DNA of 64,000 nucleotides. It comes from Haloarcula rubra (GTDB lineage Archaea; Halobacteriota; Halobacteria; Halobacteriales; Haloarculaceae). Where the stretch lies: assembly GCF_019599465.1 (NCBI RefSeq), contig NZ_RKLR01000001.1:682001-746000 (forward strand). The letters are read 5' to 3'. The translations under genes and the position numbers were made by a program. A model generated the notes under the pieces. The model did no database searches. It saw nothing but the letters and a program-made list of their open reading frames with translations, and was not told the DNA's origin. This document shows positions 16,724 through 25,880 of this stretch, in pieces; positions within the stretch are counted from its first letter, which is position 1, and every line of letters begins with the position of its first letter.

Positions 16724-17377
16724 TCACTGCCCGTAGCTGTCGAGTTTCCCCTGGAGGCGCTCGATTTCGGCGTCGGGCAGAATCTCGGGGTCGCCGATGG
16801 CGCGGGCCTGATAGTGGATGCGGGCACAGTACTCGACCATCAGCGCCACCGTGTAGGCGTCCTCCAGCGACTCGTCGGCGGTCAGGACGCCGTGGTTCCG
16901 CAACAGCGTCGCGTGGTAGTCCTCGCCGAGTGCCTCGACGGCCGCGTCGCCGAGGGCCTGTGTCGCGTGGGTCTCGTACTCGGCGACGGGCACCTCCGAC
17001 CCCGTGAACGCCAGCAAGTAGTGGGAGGCCGGAATCGCCTCGCCGAGCGACGCGAACGTGGTCGCGTACGGCGAGTGCGTGTGGACGACCCCGCCGACGT
17101 CGGGGCGCTGGTCGTACACTTCGAGGTGCATCGGCAGTTCGGTGGAGGGGTCGACGTCCCCCTCGACGACGGTCCCGTCGGTGCGGACGACGGGGACGTC
17201 TGCGGGTTCGATGTCCGCGTACGGAATCCCCGAGGGACTGATAGCGACGTGGTCCTCGTCGAGGCGGGCACTGAGGTTGCCGCCCGTCCCGGTCGTCAGG
17301 TCGTCGTCGAGCAGGCTCCGGCCGTACTCGCAGATGGCACTACGCGTCTCGTGATACGGTACGTTCTGTGATGACAT
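16724..17377 (-). CDS. Class II aldolase, L-fuculose-phosphate aldolase-like
   Basis: A 217-residue zinc aldolase that matches FucA in length and motifs. The phosphate-binding TGTGGNLSAR (residues 29-38) and SPSG come first. The catalytic Glu is Glu80 (DPSTELPMH), equivalent to Glu73 of FucA, and the zinc ligands are His99, His101 (VHTHSPYAT) and His162 (RNHGVL). The reaction is retro-aldol cleavage of a ketose 1-phosphate to dihydroxyacetone phosphate and an aldehyde such as L-lactaldehyde or glycolaldehyde. It sits between the transporter ATPase and the kinase in one operon. The actual sugar may be L-fuculose, L-ribulose, D-ribulose or a related ketose 1-phosphate. Confidence 0.9.
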   Translation of the reverse strand: MSSQNVPYHETRSAICEYGRSLLDDDLTTGTGGNLSARLDEDHVAISPSGIPYADIEPADVPVVRTDGTVVEGDVDPSTELPMHLEVYDQRPDVGGVVHTHSPYATTFASLGEAIPASHYLLAFTGSEVPVAEYETHATQALGDAAVEALGEDYHATLLRNHGVLTADESLEDAYTVALMVEYCARIHYQARAIGDPEILPDAEIERLQGKLDSYGQ

Positions 17378-17449
17378 GTGTCGTGTGTGGAATCGCGGGT
17401 ACTCTGTCGGTGATACGTGAAAACGCGGGACCGCTCCCCGGTTCGGGAG

Positions 17450-18622
17450 TCAGTCCGAGGAGCTACTGACGGTCTGCATCCCGTCTTCGAGGGCGATTTC
17501 GGCCTCCGAGTCCAGTTTCCGCTGGTGAATCGTCTCACCGGAGGCGGCGTCGAAGAGGTGGATGTCCTCGTCGGGAATCTCGACGTAGACCCGAGAGCCC
17601 TCGCTGATGGGGCGCTGGCCGTCTATCTCGACGATGAACGTCTGGTCGTGGCTCTGGTTGACCGCCTGCAGGTAGACGTAGGAGATGCTCCCCATCGGTT
17701 CGACGACGTCGACGACGGCCTCGAACTCGTGGTCGGTCACCGGTTCGTCGTGCAGTGAGATGTCCTCGGGACGCGCCCCGAGAACGAGGGCGCCCCGGTC
17801 GCCGGCCGACGTCTGCATCCGTTCGGTCAGGTCGAAGTCGAACCCGTCGGCACGCAGGGTCCCGCCTTCGACCTCTCCCTCGTAGAAGTTCATCGATGGC
17901 GACCCGAGGAACCCGGCGACGAACTGGTTGGCCGGCCGGTAGAAACATTCCAGCGGCGTGCCGACCTGTTGCAGTTCGCCGTAGTTGAGGACGACCAGTC
18001 GGTCACCCATCGTCATCGCCTCCGTCTGGTCGTGCGTGACGTAGAGCGTGGTGACGCCGAGGTCGTTCTGCAACCGATTGATCTCGGTGCGCATCTCCGC
18101 CCGGAGCTTCGCGTCCAGGTTCGACAACGGCTCGTCCATCAGGAAGACGTTCGGGTCACGGACGATAGCGCGCCCGAGGGCGACACGCTGCTGCTGGCCA
18201 CCGGAGAGTTCCCCGGGGCGATTGTCGAGCAGTTTGTCGATGTCCATCATCTCCGCGGCCGAGGTGACCGTCTCCTCTATCTCCTCGTCGGACATGTCCG
18301 TGGACATCTTCAGCCCGAACGACATGTTCTCCTCGACGGTCATGTTCGGGTACAGCGCGTAGTTCTGGAACACCATCGCGATGTCCCGTGCACGCGGGCC
18401 GAGTTGGTTGACCACGGCGTCACCGATTTCGATGTCGCCTTCGCTCTGCGTTTCGAGTCCGGCGACGATTCGCATCAGCGTCGACTTCCCGCTCCCCGAC
18501 GGACCGACGAAGACGACGAACTCACCGTCTTTGATGTCGAGCGAGACGTCGTCGACCGCGACGACCGAATCGTCGCCGTCACCGAACCGCTTCGTTACGT
18601 CGTCGATTGTGATTCTAGCCAT
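17450..18622 (-). CDS. Sugar ABC transporter ATP-binding protein (MalK/UgpC type)
   Basis: A 390-residue ATPase of the CUT1 sugar importer family. Walker A is GPSGSGKST (about residues 39-47), the Q-loop lies in MVFQNYALYPN, the signature is LSGGQQQR, and Walker B is VFLMDEPLSNLDAKLR. The C-terminal 150 residues are the TOBE/MalK regulatory domain (ARPEDISL, GSRVYVEIPDEDIHLFD). It powers import by the two permeases encoded just upstream. There is a 91 bp gap to the permease and 72 bp to the aldolase, all on one strand, so it belongs to the same operon as the catabolic genes. Confidence 0.93.
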   Translation of the reverse strand: MARITIDDVTKRFGDGDDSVVAVDDVSLDIKDGEFVVFVGPSGSGKSTLMRIVAGLETQSEGDIEIGDAVVNQLGPRARDIAMVFQNYALYPNMTVEENMSFGLKMSTDMSDEEIEETVTSAAEMMDIDKLLDNRPGELSGGQQQRVALGRAIVRDPNVFLMDEPLSNLDAKLRAEMRTEINRLQNDLGVTTLYVTHDQTEAMTMGDRLVVLNYGELQQVGTPLECFYRPANQFVAGFLGSPSMNFYEGEVEGGTLRADGFDFDLTERMQTSAGDRGALVLGARPEDISLHDEPVTDHEFEAVVDVVEPMGSISYVYLQAVNQSHDQTFIVEIDGQRPISEGSRVYVEIPDEDIHLFDAASGETIHQRKLDSEAEIALEDGMQTVSSSSD

Positions 18623-18713
18623 TATTGTATCTCCTGTGTGCAGCTACGTGAATGTAACCCCGCTGTGAGGGTGTGGTTCGCGAGCGATGCCTGCCGTCCG
18701 TCTGGAATCGTGC

Positions 18714-19589
18714 TCATTCTTTGATCACCACACCGAAGCTGAGACCGGCAGCGAGGTACTTGTTGACCGCGATGAGGAATATCGCCACGGGGATGATCAT
18801 CGCCGTCGAGGCGGCCGCCAGCATCGACCACTCGATGGAGCGAGAGCCGATGAACGAGTAGACGAACAGCGTCACCGGCACCGCCTCGAAACTCGTCAAC
18901 ACAAGGCCGAACAGCAGTTCGATCCACGCGAAGATGAAGCTGATGATGGCGACCGAGAAGATTCCGGGCTTGGCCGCCGGCAAGATGACCTTGCGGAAGC
19001 CCTGGAACTGGGTCGCGCCGTCGACGCGCGCGGCCTCCTCCAGCGTCTCGGGGATGCCGTCGAAGAACGCCTTCATCACCCACACGACCAGCGAGAGGTT
19101 GATGCTGATGTACATCAGCACCATCCCGATACGGGTGTCGAACAGGTTGAGCTCCCTGAAGATGATGAAGAACGGGAGCACGACGGCGATGGGCGGGAGC
19201 ATCCGTGAGGAGAGAATCCACACGAGCACGTCCCGTTCCATCGGGATGTCGTACCGCGAGAGGACGTACGCCGCCGGCACGCCGATGAGCAGGACGAGGA
19301 CGACCGACGCCCCGACCATGACGAGACTGTTGACGAACGCCCCGACGAAGTCCGATTGCTGGGCGAGCTGGATGTAGTTGTACACCGTCGGCAGGAAGAT
19401 CCAGTCCGGCGGGAGCGAGTTCGCTTGTCCCGGCGGCTTCAGCGACATAGAGGCCAGCCAGTACAGCGGGAACAACACGACGAACGACCACGAGAGGAGG
19501 AAGGCGTGTCGAACGACCGTCACGAGCGTCTCCCGCGTGTCCTTGTCGAGCCGTTGAGCCGACCCCGGCTCGACGTCCTGCGTAGCCAT
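18714..19589 (-). CDS. Carbohydrate ABC transporter permease (MalG-like)
   Basis: A 291-residue inner-membrane permease with six predicted helices. The conserved EAA loop is clear: PETLEEAARVDGATQFQGF, which contacts the ATPase. The ATG at 19589 overlaps the stop of the upstream permease by one base (TGATG), indicating translational coupling. The N-terminal 27 residues are cytoplasmic and polar. Together with the MalF-like permease it forms the channel of a CUT1 importer for an oligosaccharide, monosaccharide or polyol. The open frame continues upstream to 19877 but that extension overlaps the other permease and is discarded. Confidence 0.92.
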   Translation of the reverse strand: MATQDVEPGSAQRLDKDTRETLVTVVRHAFLLSWSFVVLFPLYWLASMSLKPPGQANSLPPDWIFLPTVYNYIQLAQQSDFVGAFVNSLVMVGASVVLVLLIGVPAAYVLSRYDIPMERDVLVWILSSRMLPPIAVVLPFFIIFRELNLFDTRIGMVLMYISINLSLVVWVMKAFFDGIPETLEEAARVDGATQFQGFRKVILPAAKPGIFSVAIISFIFAWIELLFGLVLTSFEAVPVTLFVYSFIGSRSIEWSMLAAASTAMIIPVAIFLIAVNKYLAAGLSFGVVIKE

Positions 19590-20521
19590 CAGTCCCACAC
19601 CCCCTCGAAGCCGACCTTCGCGATGACGATGTTCGCGATGGCGATGACGAAGACGAGGTACACGACTGCGATTGCAGCCGCCACGCCGACCTGGTTGTTG
19701 ATGAACATCTGTTCGTAGATGTTGATACTCACGAGCTGGGTGGCCGTCCCCGGACCGCCCTGGGTCAGCCCGTACACGACACCGAACGTCCGGAACAGGT
19801 CGATCAACCTGATGAGGGCGGCGACGAACACCACCGGCTTCATGTACGGGATGATGACGTGGACGTAGCGCCGCCACAGCGGCGCGCCGTCGACCCGTGA
19901 CGCCTCGACGAGCGTATCAGGCACCGACGAGAGCCCGGCGTAGAAGATGATGAACATGAACGGCGTCCAGTTCCACGTGTCCAGCAAGATTACGGTCAGC
20001 AGTGGCAGGTCCGAGAGGAACGCCGGCGAGGTGAAGGGCGTCGCCGTGTTGATCACGTACGGGATGATTCCGATCTCGGTGTTCAGCATCAGTCGACCGA
20101 TGGTCGCGAGCGAGACGGGTGCGACTGCCATCGGCAGGATGAACAGGACCCGGTAGAACGACTTCATCCGCGTGGACTCGACGCCGGCGACGAAGGCCGC
20201 CAGGAAGAACCCGAGCACGCTCTCGAGGAGCAGGGCGCTCACGACCACGGTGACCGTGATGACGAACGAATGGAACGCGCCACCCCGAGTGAACGCCGTC
20301 CGGTAGTTCTCGAGGCCGACGAACTCGGCCGCGAAGACGTTCAGCGTGGGCTCTGCGATCAGCGAGAGGTACAGGTCGTAGGCACCGGGGAAGAAGGTGA
20401 TACTTACCATCACCAGCACCATCGGTGCCATGAACCAGTACGGGAGGTAGTCGTTCCACAGATCCCGGACTCTGGCGAGGCCTTCTGTGTTGGTCGTTTC
20501 AGTTTGCGTTGGTGTGCTCAT
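19589..20521 (-). CDS. Carbohydrate ABC transporter permease (MalF-like)
   Basis: A 310-residue permease with six helices. The EAA loop is PDTLVEASRVDGAPLWRRY. It begins MSTPTQTETTNTEG, a short polar N-terminus, at the ATG at 20521; upstream extension is in-frame noise. It is 44 bp downstream of the binding-protein gene. With MalG-like and MalK-like partners it makes a complete CUT1 importer. The short length (no large periplasmic P2 loop as in E. coli MalF) is usual for UgpA/MsmF-type systems that import small sugars, glycerol derivatives or polyols. Confidence 0.92.
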   Translation of the reverse strand: MSTPTQTETTNTEGLARVRDLWNDYLPYWFMAPMVLVMVSITFFPGAYDLYLSLIAEPTLNVFAAEFVGLENYRTAFTRGGAFHSFVITVTVVVSALLLESVLGFFLAAFVAGVESTRMKSFYRVLFILPMAVAPVSLATIGRLMLNTEIGIIPYVINTATPFTSPAFLSDLPLLTVILLDTWNWTPFMFIIFYAGLSSVPDTLVEASRVDGAPLWRRYVHVIIPYMKPVVFVAALIRLIDLFRTFGVVYGLTQGGPGTATQLVSINIYEQMFINNQVGVAAAIAVVYLVFVIAIANIVIAKVGFEGVWD

Positions 20522-20565
20522 GATATGTTGGAAAATGTAACCCGTGACGGGTATAGTGCTTGGCC

Positions 20566-22011
20566 TCAGCCGCTGTAGATGTCCTCGGCGGCCGACGCGG
20601 CGTCCCGCATCGCCTTCGCGGCCTCTTTCTGGCCGGCGATGGCCCGCTGGAGCTCCTCGGAGTAGCGCTGACCCCACTCGGGGTACTTGCGGTCGAACGG
20701 GTCGGGCGAAGCGACCTTGAGCGATTCGAGCGAGACCGACGCGTAGTCCTCGCCGACTTTCGAGATGTAGTCGTCGTTCTCCCAGGTCGACTCACGCACC
20801 GAGAACACGCCGCTGCTCTCCGTGTTTATCCAGAGGTCGGTCGGCGGGGACGTCGCCCACAGCATGAACAGGAACGCTTGCTCGGAGTTGCTGGCGTTCG
20901 TGGACGTGGATATCTGCCAGTTGAACGCGTTCGGGTTCAGCTCGCCGCCTTCGGGCTTGGGAACCTTCGCGATCTGGACGGTGTCCTTGACGCTGGACTC
21001 GTCGTTGGTCAGGCCGCCCCAGAACATGTTGGCGTCCGCGACGATGTGGCCGGTACGGCCCTCCTGCATCGTCGCGAGCACGTCCGACCAGGTCTGGGTC
21101 GACGCGCCGTCCGGACCGTAGTCCTGGAGCAGGCTCGTGTAGTACTCTGCTGCCTTGGCGACGCCGTCGGTGTCGAGTCCCGAGTCGTTCGGGAAGTCGG
21201 TCCAGAGCTTGGAGCCAGTCTGGCGGAGGAGCGTGTTCAGGATGTAGATGTTCATCCCGTAGCCCTTCTGACCACGACCGGCCGTGCCGACGATGTCGGA
21301 CTCCTCCTCGTGGATGACCTTCGCGTTCTCGCGGTGCTGTTGCCACGTCTCGGCGACCTCTAGGCCGTGCTTGTCGTAGAGGTCCTGGCGGTAGAACTGG
21401 GTCTGGACCTCGACCGTGATAGGCAGTCCAGTCCACTGGTCGCTGTAGCCACCACCGTGGGCCTGCCAGCGCGACGACTCGAAGAGGTCGTTGGGCTTGT
21501 AGAAGCTCTCGTCGTAGAGGCTCCCGTCGTTGAAGTACGGGTCGAGCGGCTGGAGCCAGCCCTCCTCACGGAACTGGTTGACGACCTGGTCCATGAAGAA
21601 GACGTCGAACTGCCCGGCACCGGTGCTCGCGTCGGTCTGTCGCTTGGTCCGGAACTGGTTCTCCGGCAGGATGTTCCACTGGACGTCGATGCCGGTCAGC
21701 GCCTCGAACGTCGGGATGGCGGGTTTGATAGCCGACACCCACGGGTGCTGGACCGCACCGATGTTTATCGTGTCACCCTCGAACTGTTGCCAGTCGATGT
21801 CGGCGCTGTCGTACTCGCTCAGGGGGATCGGGAGGTCCTCCTCGGAGCTACCGTCGCCCGAACTCCCGTCGCCGCTGGAGCCGTTACCGCCTCCCCCGTC
21901 TCCGCCGCTACCGCCTCGCGTACATCCCGCGAGACCGCCGAGAAGGCCGACACTCGTCGCTTTGAGGAACTTACGCCTTTTCTGCGGGTATCTACTGCTG
22001 TCGTCTGCCAT
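20566..22011 (-). CDS. Extracellular sugar-binding lipoprotein of the ABC importer
   Basis: A 481-residue solute-binding protein. The signal is Tat-type (KRRKFLKATSVGLLGGLAGC) and ends in a lipobox, so the mature protein is a surface lipoprotein anchored at Cys30. A Gly/Ser/Asp-rich linker of about 25 residues (GGDGGGGNGSSGDGS) follows. The rest is a family-1 extracellular binding protein fold that starts EGDTINIGAVQHPWVSAIKP. It captures substrate outside and hands it to the two permeases. It is the first gene of the operon. A TATA-like TTTATTAT on the minus strand near 22050-22057 gives a short leader. Confidence 0.92.
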   Translation of the reverse strand: MADDSSRYPQKRRKFLKATSVGLLGGLAGCTRGGSGGDGGGGNGSSGDGSSGDGSSEEDLPIPLSEYDSADIDWQQFEGDTINIGAVQHPWVSAIKPAIPTFEALTGIDVQWNILPENQFRTKRQTDASTGAGQFDVFFMDQVVNQFREEGWLQPLDPYFNDGSLYDESFYKPNDLFESSRWQAHGGGYSDQWTGLPITVEVQTQFYRQDLYDKHGLEVAETWQQHRENAKVIHEEESDIVGTAGRGQKGYGMNIYILNTLLRQTGSKLWTDFPNDSGLDTDGVAKAAEYYTSLLQDYGPDGASTQTWSDVLATMQEGRTGHIVADANMFWGGLTNDESSVKDTVQIAKVPKPEGGELNPNAFNWQISTSTNASNSEQAFLFMLWATSPPTDLWINTESSGVFSVRESTWENDDYISKVGEDYASVSLESLKVASPDPFDRKYPEWGQRYSEELQRAIAGQKEAAKAMRDAASAAEDIYSG

Positions 22012-22135
22012 TGGTGTATCTCTCCTTCGTCACCAAACCCCCCATCGATAATAAACTTAATCATTTGTCGAGCACGTTATAAGATGGCACACCACCCAAA
22101 CAGATATATAGGATAGGTGAAAAGTCGCTCGATGT
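22012..22135. promoter_or_regulatory. Divergent promoter between importer operon and SDR gene
   Basis: This 124-bp AT-rich region holds TATA-like elements for both directions: TTTATTAT on the minus strand near 22050 and ATATATAG on the plus strand near 22103-22110. It is a natural place for the nearby IclR regulator to act; I see no perfect operator palindrome. Confidence 0.5.
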
Positions 22136-22912
22136 ATGGAATACGATCTCACAGACCGGACTGTCCTCATCACCGGCGGCGGCAGAGGGATGGGGAAGGC
22201 AGCGGCGGAGAAGTTCGCACAGAACGGGGCAGACGTCGTCGTCAACGACATCGACGACGAGGTTGCGGAATCGACCGCCGCCGAGCTTCGAGACGGCGGT
22301 GCGGACGCCGTCGGTATCGGCGCCGACGTGAGTGACGACGCCGAAGTCGCCGCCATGGTCGAGACAGCGACCGAAGAGCTGGGTACTATCGACGTGTTGC
22401 TGAACAACGCCGGCGTCGGCGACGCCGGCCCCTTCCTCGACGACCAGTACGACGACACCTTCCAGTTGAACCTCGACGTCCACCTCCACGGCGCACTGAA
22501 CTGCATCCGAGAAGTAGTCGACGGGATGGTCGACCGGGGGTACGGGAAGATAGTCAACACCACCTCGATCCACACCAAGAACGCCGTCGGCATGTCACCC
22601 GCGTACGACGTCGGCAAGTTCAGTCTGCTCGGTCTGACGAAGAGCCTCGCGCTGGAACTCGGGCGGGAGGGGATTCGAGTCAACGCCGTCGCACCGGGCT
22701 GGGCGGATACGCGGATGACGGACGAGTTCAGCGACGCCGTCACCCAGCAGATACTGGACAACAACCCGCTCGGTCGGTTCGCCGACCCGGAAGACGTCGC
22801 CAACGCGATGGTGTTCCTCGCGTCGCCGGCCAGCGACTACATCAACGGCCACGAACTCCGCGTCGACGGCGGACAGGTCCCCATCGATAGCTGGCGGCTG
22901 GACGACCGGTAG
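22136..22912 (+). CDS. SDR-family oxidoreductase (second copy in the sugar island)
   Basis: A 258-residue classical short-chain dehydrogenase. The cofactor motif is TGGGRGMGKAAA; Asp in VVNDIDDE suggests NAD. NNAG, a Thr/Ser motif (VNTTSIHTK) and AYDVGKFSLLG supply the catalytic Ser, Tyr and Lys. The C-terminal INGHELRVDGG matches the usual family ending. It is divergent from the importer operon and followed by a second zinc dehydrogenase. It differs markedly from the SDR at 14406, so the two probably act on different intermediates. The substrate is unknown, probably a sugar, sugar acid or polyol. Confidence 0.87.
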   Translation: MEYDLTDRTVLITGGGRGMGKAAAEKFAQNGADVVVNDIDDEVAESTAAELRDGGADAVGIGADVSDDAEVAAMVETATEELGTIDVLLNNAGVGDAGPFLDDQYDDTFQLNLDVHLHGALNCIREVVDGMVDRGYGKIVNTTSIHTKNAVGMSPAYDVGKFSLLGLTKSLALELGREGIRVNAVAPGWADTRMTDEFSDAVTQQILDNNPLGRFADPEDVANAMVFLASPASDYINGHELRVDGGQVPIDSWRLDDR

Positions 22913-23190
22913 GCGCGCGGCGAAAGCGGCAAAAACTATTTATTGCGTGACTGGGATAGTCCGACTCGTTGGACGGATAAGACAACTCTCGTCGCTGGCC
23001 AGCCGAGGCGGTGCCGAACGATGTCGGCAAGCCGGCATCGGCGACGAGGAACGAGATGACGGTGTACGAGTCGTTCACGCCACCGTCGAGGCAGAACGAA
23101 CGAGTTCGAGAGACCATCCATGAGACGAGATAGACACAGTTCGAAACGCACCACGCGACCGACCACTCGAAGCAGCCGGAGGTCCAGATA
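22913..23190. other. 278-bp gap with a promoter, no supported gene
   Basis: A TATA-like TATTTATTG at about 22938 lies far upstream of the next ATG. A plus-strand reading frame of about 25 codons from an ATG at 23056 ends at a TAG before 23140; its composition (basic, no motif) does not support a gene. The region may be a long leader of the zinc dehydrogenase gene. Confidence 0.45.
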
Positions 23191-24225
23191 ATGCGTGCCT
23201 CCACGCTGACGGGCGTCGGCAAGATAGAGGTACAGGAACGGGAGCGACCGGAACCGGCGGCCGACGAGGTAGTCGTCGAAGTCGGTGCCTGCAGCGTCTG
23301 CATGACCGACTACCACATGTACCACGGGACGTTCCCCGTCGAGACGCCAGTGGTTCCGGGCCACGAGGCGGCCGGCACCGTCGCGGCTGTCGGGAGCGAC
23401 GTCACTGGCTTCGAAGCGGGCGACCGAGTCGCTATCAATCCGACGGTGCCGTGTAACACCTGTTCGTACTGCAAGCGCGGTGAGACGCACCTCTGTGACA
23501 ACAACACCAGCATCGGCGGCGCTGCCGAGACGGTACTCGACGGCGCGTTCGCCGAGTACGTCCGCGCCCCGGCCATCAGCCTCGAGCACATCGGCGACAT
23601 GCCCTTCGAACGGGCCGCCCTCGCCGAACCGCTGGCCTGCTGTCTGCACGGCGTCCAACAGGTGGACTTCACCCCCGGCGACAGCGTCGCCATCATCGGC
23701 GCCGGTCCCATCGGCCTCCTGCTACTGCAGGCGTTCCGCAACGCCGGTGCCGCCCCCATCGTCGTCTCCGAACTCGATGCGGAACGGCGCGAACACGCCG
23801 CCGAACTCGGCGCGGACGTCGTCGTGGACCCGAACGAGGAAGACCCCGAGGAGGCCATTCCCGAAGCGGCCGGCGGTAAGGTCGACGTCGGTGCGGAGGC
23901 CATCGGTCTCGTCCCGACTATCGGGCAGGCCAACGCAGTGACGGCGAAAGGCGGGTCGACCCTCATCTTCGGTGTCCCCGACCAGGAGGTCACGATGGAG
24001 GTCAGTCCCTTCGACATCTTCTTCGACGAAGTGGGTTACCGCGGGTCGTTCGCGTTGAACACCGAGGACTTCGAGCGGGCAGTGACGCTGCTCCAGCACG
24101 ACCGTATCGACACTGAGACGCTTATCACTGAGCGTATCGGTCTCGAGGACCTCCCGTCAGCGTTCGAGCGGATGGCGAATACGGAGGGCCTCAAGAAAGT
24201 CGTCGTCCCCGGCGACAGGGACTGA
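23191..24225 (+). CDS. Zinc-dependent alcohol dehydrogenase (second copy in the sugar island)
   Basis: A 344-residue medium-chain dehydrogenase. Catalytic zinc ligands are suggested by CSVCMTDYHMYHG and PGHEAAGTVAAVG; the structural zinc lobe has NTCSYCKRGETHLC. NAD(P) binds at IGAGPIGLLLLQAFRNAG. Compared with the dehydrogenase at 10994, the catalytic motif CxxCMTDYHMYHG differs from CGSDVHYYEHG, so the substrate class is probably different (threonine-dehydrogenase-like or sugar 1-dehydrogenase-like). It precedes the IclR gene on the same strand and may be regulated by it. Confidence 0.87.
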   Translation: MRASTLTGVGKIEVQERERPEPAADEVVVEVGACSVCMTDYHMYHGTFPVETPVVPGHEAAGTVAAVGSDVTGFEAGDRVAINPTVPCNTCSYCKRGETHLCDNNTSIGGAAETVLDGAFAEYVRAPAISLEHIGDMPFERAALAEPLACCLHGVQQVDFTPGDSVAIIGAGPIGLLLLQAFRNAGAAPIVVSELDAERREHAAELGADVVVDPNEEDPEEAIPEAAGGKVDVGAEAIGLVPTIGQANAVTAKGGSTLIFGVPDQEVTMEVSPFDIFFDEVGYRGSFALNTEDFERAVTLLQHDRIDTETLITERIGLEDLPSAFERMANTEGLKKVVVPGDRD

Positions 24226-24520
24226 CCGACGGCGACGTTCCCGGAGTGTACGATTCGTCGGCCGCTGTCAGGAACCCGTGTATCAGACCACCGCACAGTA
24301 GCCGTATCGACCCCTCTTCGGCGGAGACGGCCGAACCGACCACGTCCACCACCGAACCGTTCTTCTCTACAGAACGGAAATATTCCGGTCAGAGTTGGCA
24401 GAACTAATCGATTATATCTGATAATTCGTGATGAATTCGTCCGTGGTATTGATTCACAGTGCCAAAGACGTTCTTTTCTAACGAACAGAGTTTTACCCCT
24501 GGCGCCTGTACACGAGAAGC
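24226..24520. promoter_or_regulatory. Intergenic region before the IclR gene
   Basis: The last 130 bp are AT-rich. An inverted repeat AATTC-GTGAT-GAATT lies at 24423-24437, and a TATA-like TTTTACC at about 24491 precedes the ATG at 24521 by about 28 bp. The repeat is a possible IclR autoregulatory site; the evidence is positional only. Confidence 0.4.
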
Positions 24521-25288
24521 ATGGCAGACACACCCGACTACACCATCGACGCGACAGAGACGTCGTTGGACCTGTTGGAGATGCTCGCCGAATCCCCGGA
24601 CCCGTTGGGCGTGACGACCCTCGCCGACCGCCTCGACGTCTCGAAGAGCGTGGTCCACAACCACCTCTCGACGCTGCGTGCCCGCGGATACGTCCTCAAG
24701 CGTGGGAATCGGTACGAACCGTCGCTTCGAAGCCTGAGCCTCGGGTCGCAGACCCGGGCGAAGATACCGGTGTACCAGTCCGCCCGCCAACAACTGGACA
24801 ACCTCGCCGCGGCGTCGGGAGAGACGTCTGTCCTGTTCGTCCTTGAAGAAACCGAGGGCGTGCCGACATACATCGCCGAGGCCGCCGAAGGGTGGTCGCC
24901 GCAGTACCGGGAGGGCGAGCGCCTCCCTCTCCATATAAACGCACCGGGGAAGGCTATCCTGTCGTCACTCCCCGACGACCGCATCGACGACGTCCTCGAC
25001 GCCGCGGACCTCGTCGCACCGACAAGCGCGACGATGACCGAACCTGCGGAACTCAAGGCCGCGCTCCGGAGCGTCCGGGACGACACGGTGGCATTCTGCA
25101 GAGGAGAACAGTACGAGGGTATCGTCGGCGTCGCCACCGCGGTGTCGACCAGCGACACCGACCACGTCGCCGCTATCGGCGTCTGCGGCCCCGTTGACCG
25201 TCTGAACGGTCGATACCTCGAAGAAGACATCGCCGGACAGGTCCTCAGCACCGCGAAATCGATACAGGTCGCCCTGACGAGTCAGTGA
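24521..25288 (+). CDS. IclR-family transcriptional regulator
   Basis: A 255-residue cytoplasmic regulator. The N-terminal winged HTH (residues about 8-70) includes DRLDVSKSVVHNHLSTLRARGYV. The C-terminal effector domain runs from about 85 to 250 and contains LHINAPGKAILSSLPD and a sensing region with FCRGEQYEGIVGVATAV, both typical of IclR. These proteins bind small carbon-source metabolites and control catabolic genes. It closes the sugar island and most likely controls the importer operon and dehydrogenases nearby. An AT-rich promoter with a small inverted repeat lies upstream. Confidence 0.92.
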   Translation: MADTPDYTIDATETSLDLLEMLAESPDPLGVTTLADRLDVSKSVVHNHLSTLRARGYVLKRGNRYEPSLRSLSLGSQTRAKIPVYQSARQQLDNLAAASGETSVLFVLEETEGVPTYIAEAAEGWSPQYREGERLPLHINAPGKAILSSLPDDRIDDVLDAADLVAPTSATMTEPAELKAALRSVRDDTVAFCRGEQYEGIVGVATAVSTSDTDHVAAIGVCGPVDRLNGRYLEEDIAGQVLSTAKSIQVALTSQ

Positions 25289-25487
25289 AGCGTTTTCACG
25301 GCGAGAATAACGCATGTAGTCTTGTTACAGGCACATTCCCTTCTCTTGCCGGGACGACACTGTAGAGGGCACGAACGTCACTGCAACCCCACTGAAATAA
25401 CAAACGTACGTATGATATTTTCTGCACCCCCATCGAATTCGCGTCCTAAGACCGAAATCGACGGATCCGCTCTCGAGCAGGTGTAAG

Positions 25488-25625
25488 ATGGAAACGAAAT
25501 CTCAGCTACTGCACACATATTCGAGACATAGAGGTCAGAAAGCGGGCCTATGGACCGTATTTATCCTCGTTTTGGGCAATTTCGTAGCATTATTTTTGAT
25601 TACGTCTCGTGATTTCGGCCATTAG
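25488..25625 (+). CDS. 45-residue single-helix membrane microprotein
   Basis: An ATG at 25488 opens a frame of 45 codons ending with TAG at 25625. The first 20 residues are polar and basic (METKSQLLHTYSRHRGQKAG). A single hydrophobic helix follows (LWTVFILVLGNFVALFLIT) and a short tail SRDFGH. This positive-inside arrangement is a sound membrane topology (N-in). Codon use is AT-rich and unlike the neighbours. It stands alone, 199 bp after the IclR gene, so the context gives no function. I cannot name a family. The alternative is a chance ORF in AT-rich DNA, but the clean helix with flanking charges makes a real microprotein more likely. Confidence 0.45.
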   Translation: METKSQLLHTYSRHRGQKAGLWTVFILVLGNFVALFLITSRDFGH

Positions 25626-25880
25626 TTCTTGTCTACGGCCAAAATGCCGAATTCTGTCTAGGTAATGTGTCCTCCTTCTAATATCTGAGAGTGTTTCTCG
25701 ATATGATCCACTGTGTCACGTTTCTCTGACGAAGAGAACGGATACATCTCCAACACACTCATCGGATTCGACTCCAGAGAGACCACACGAGTGGCTGTAT
25801 CCGTGCGTTCGATAGTGGCCCTCGCAGTCGTCTCGGTCCGATACGCCGGCCCCTGTGAGTACTATCGTCGGTGTGACCGA

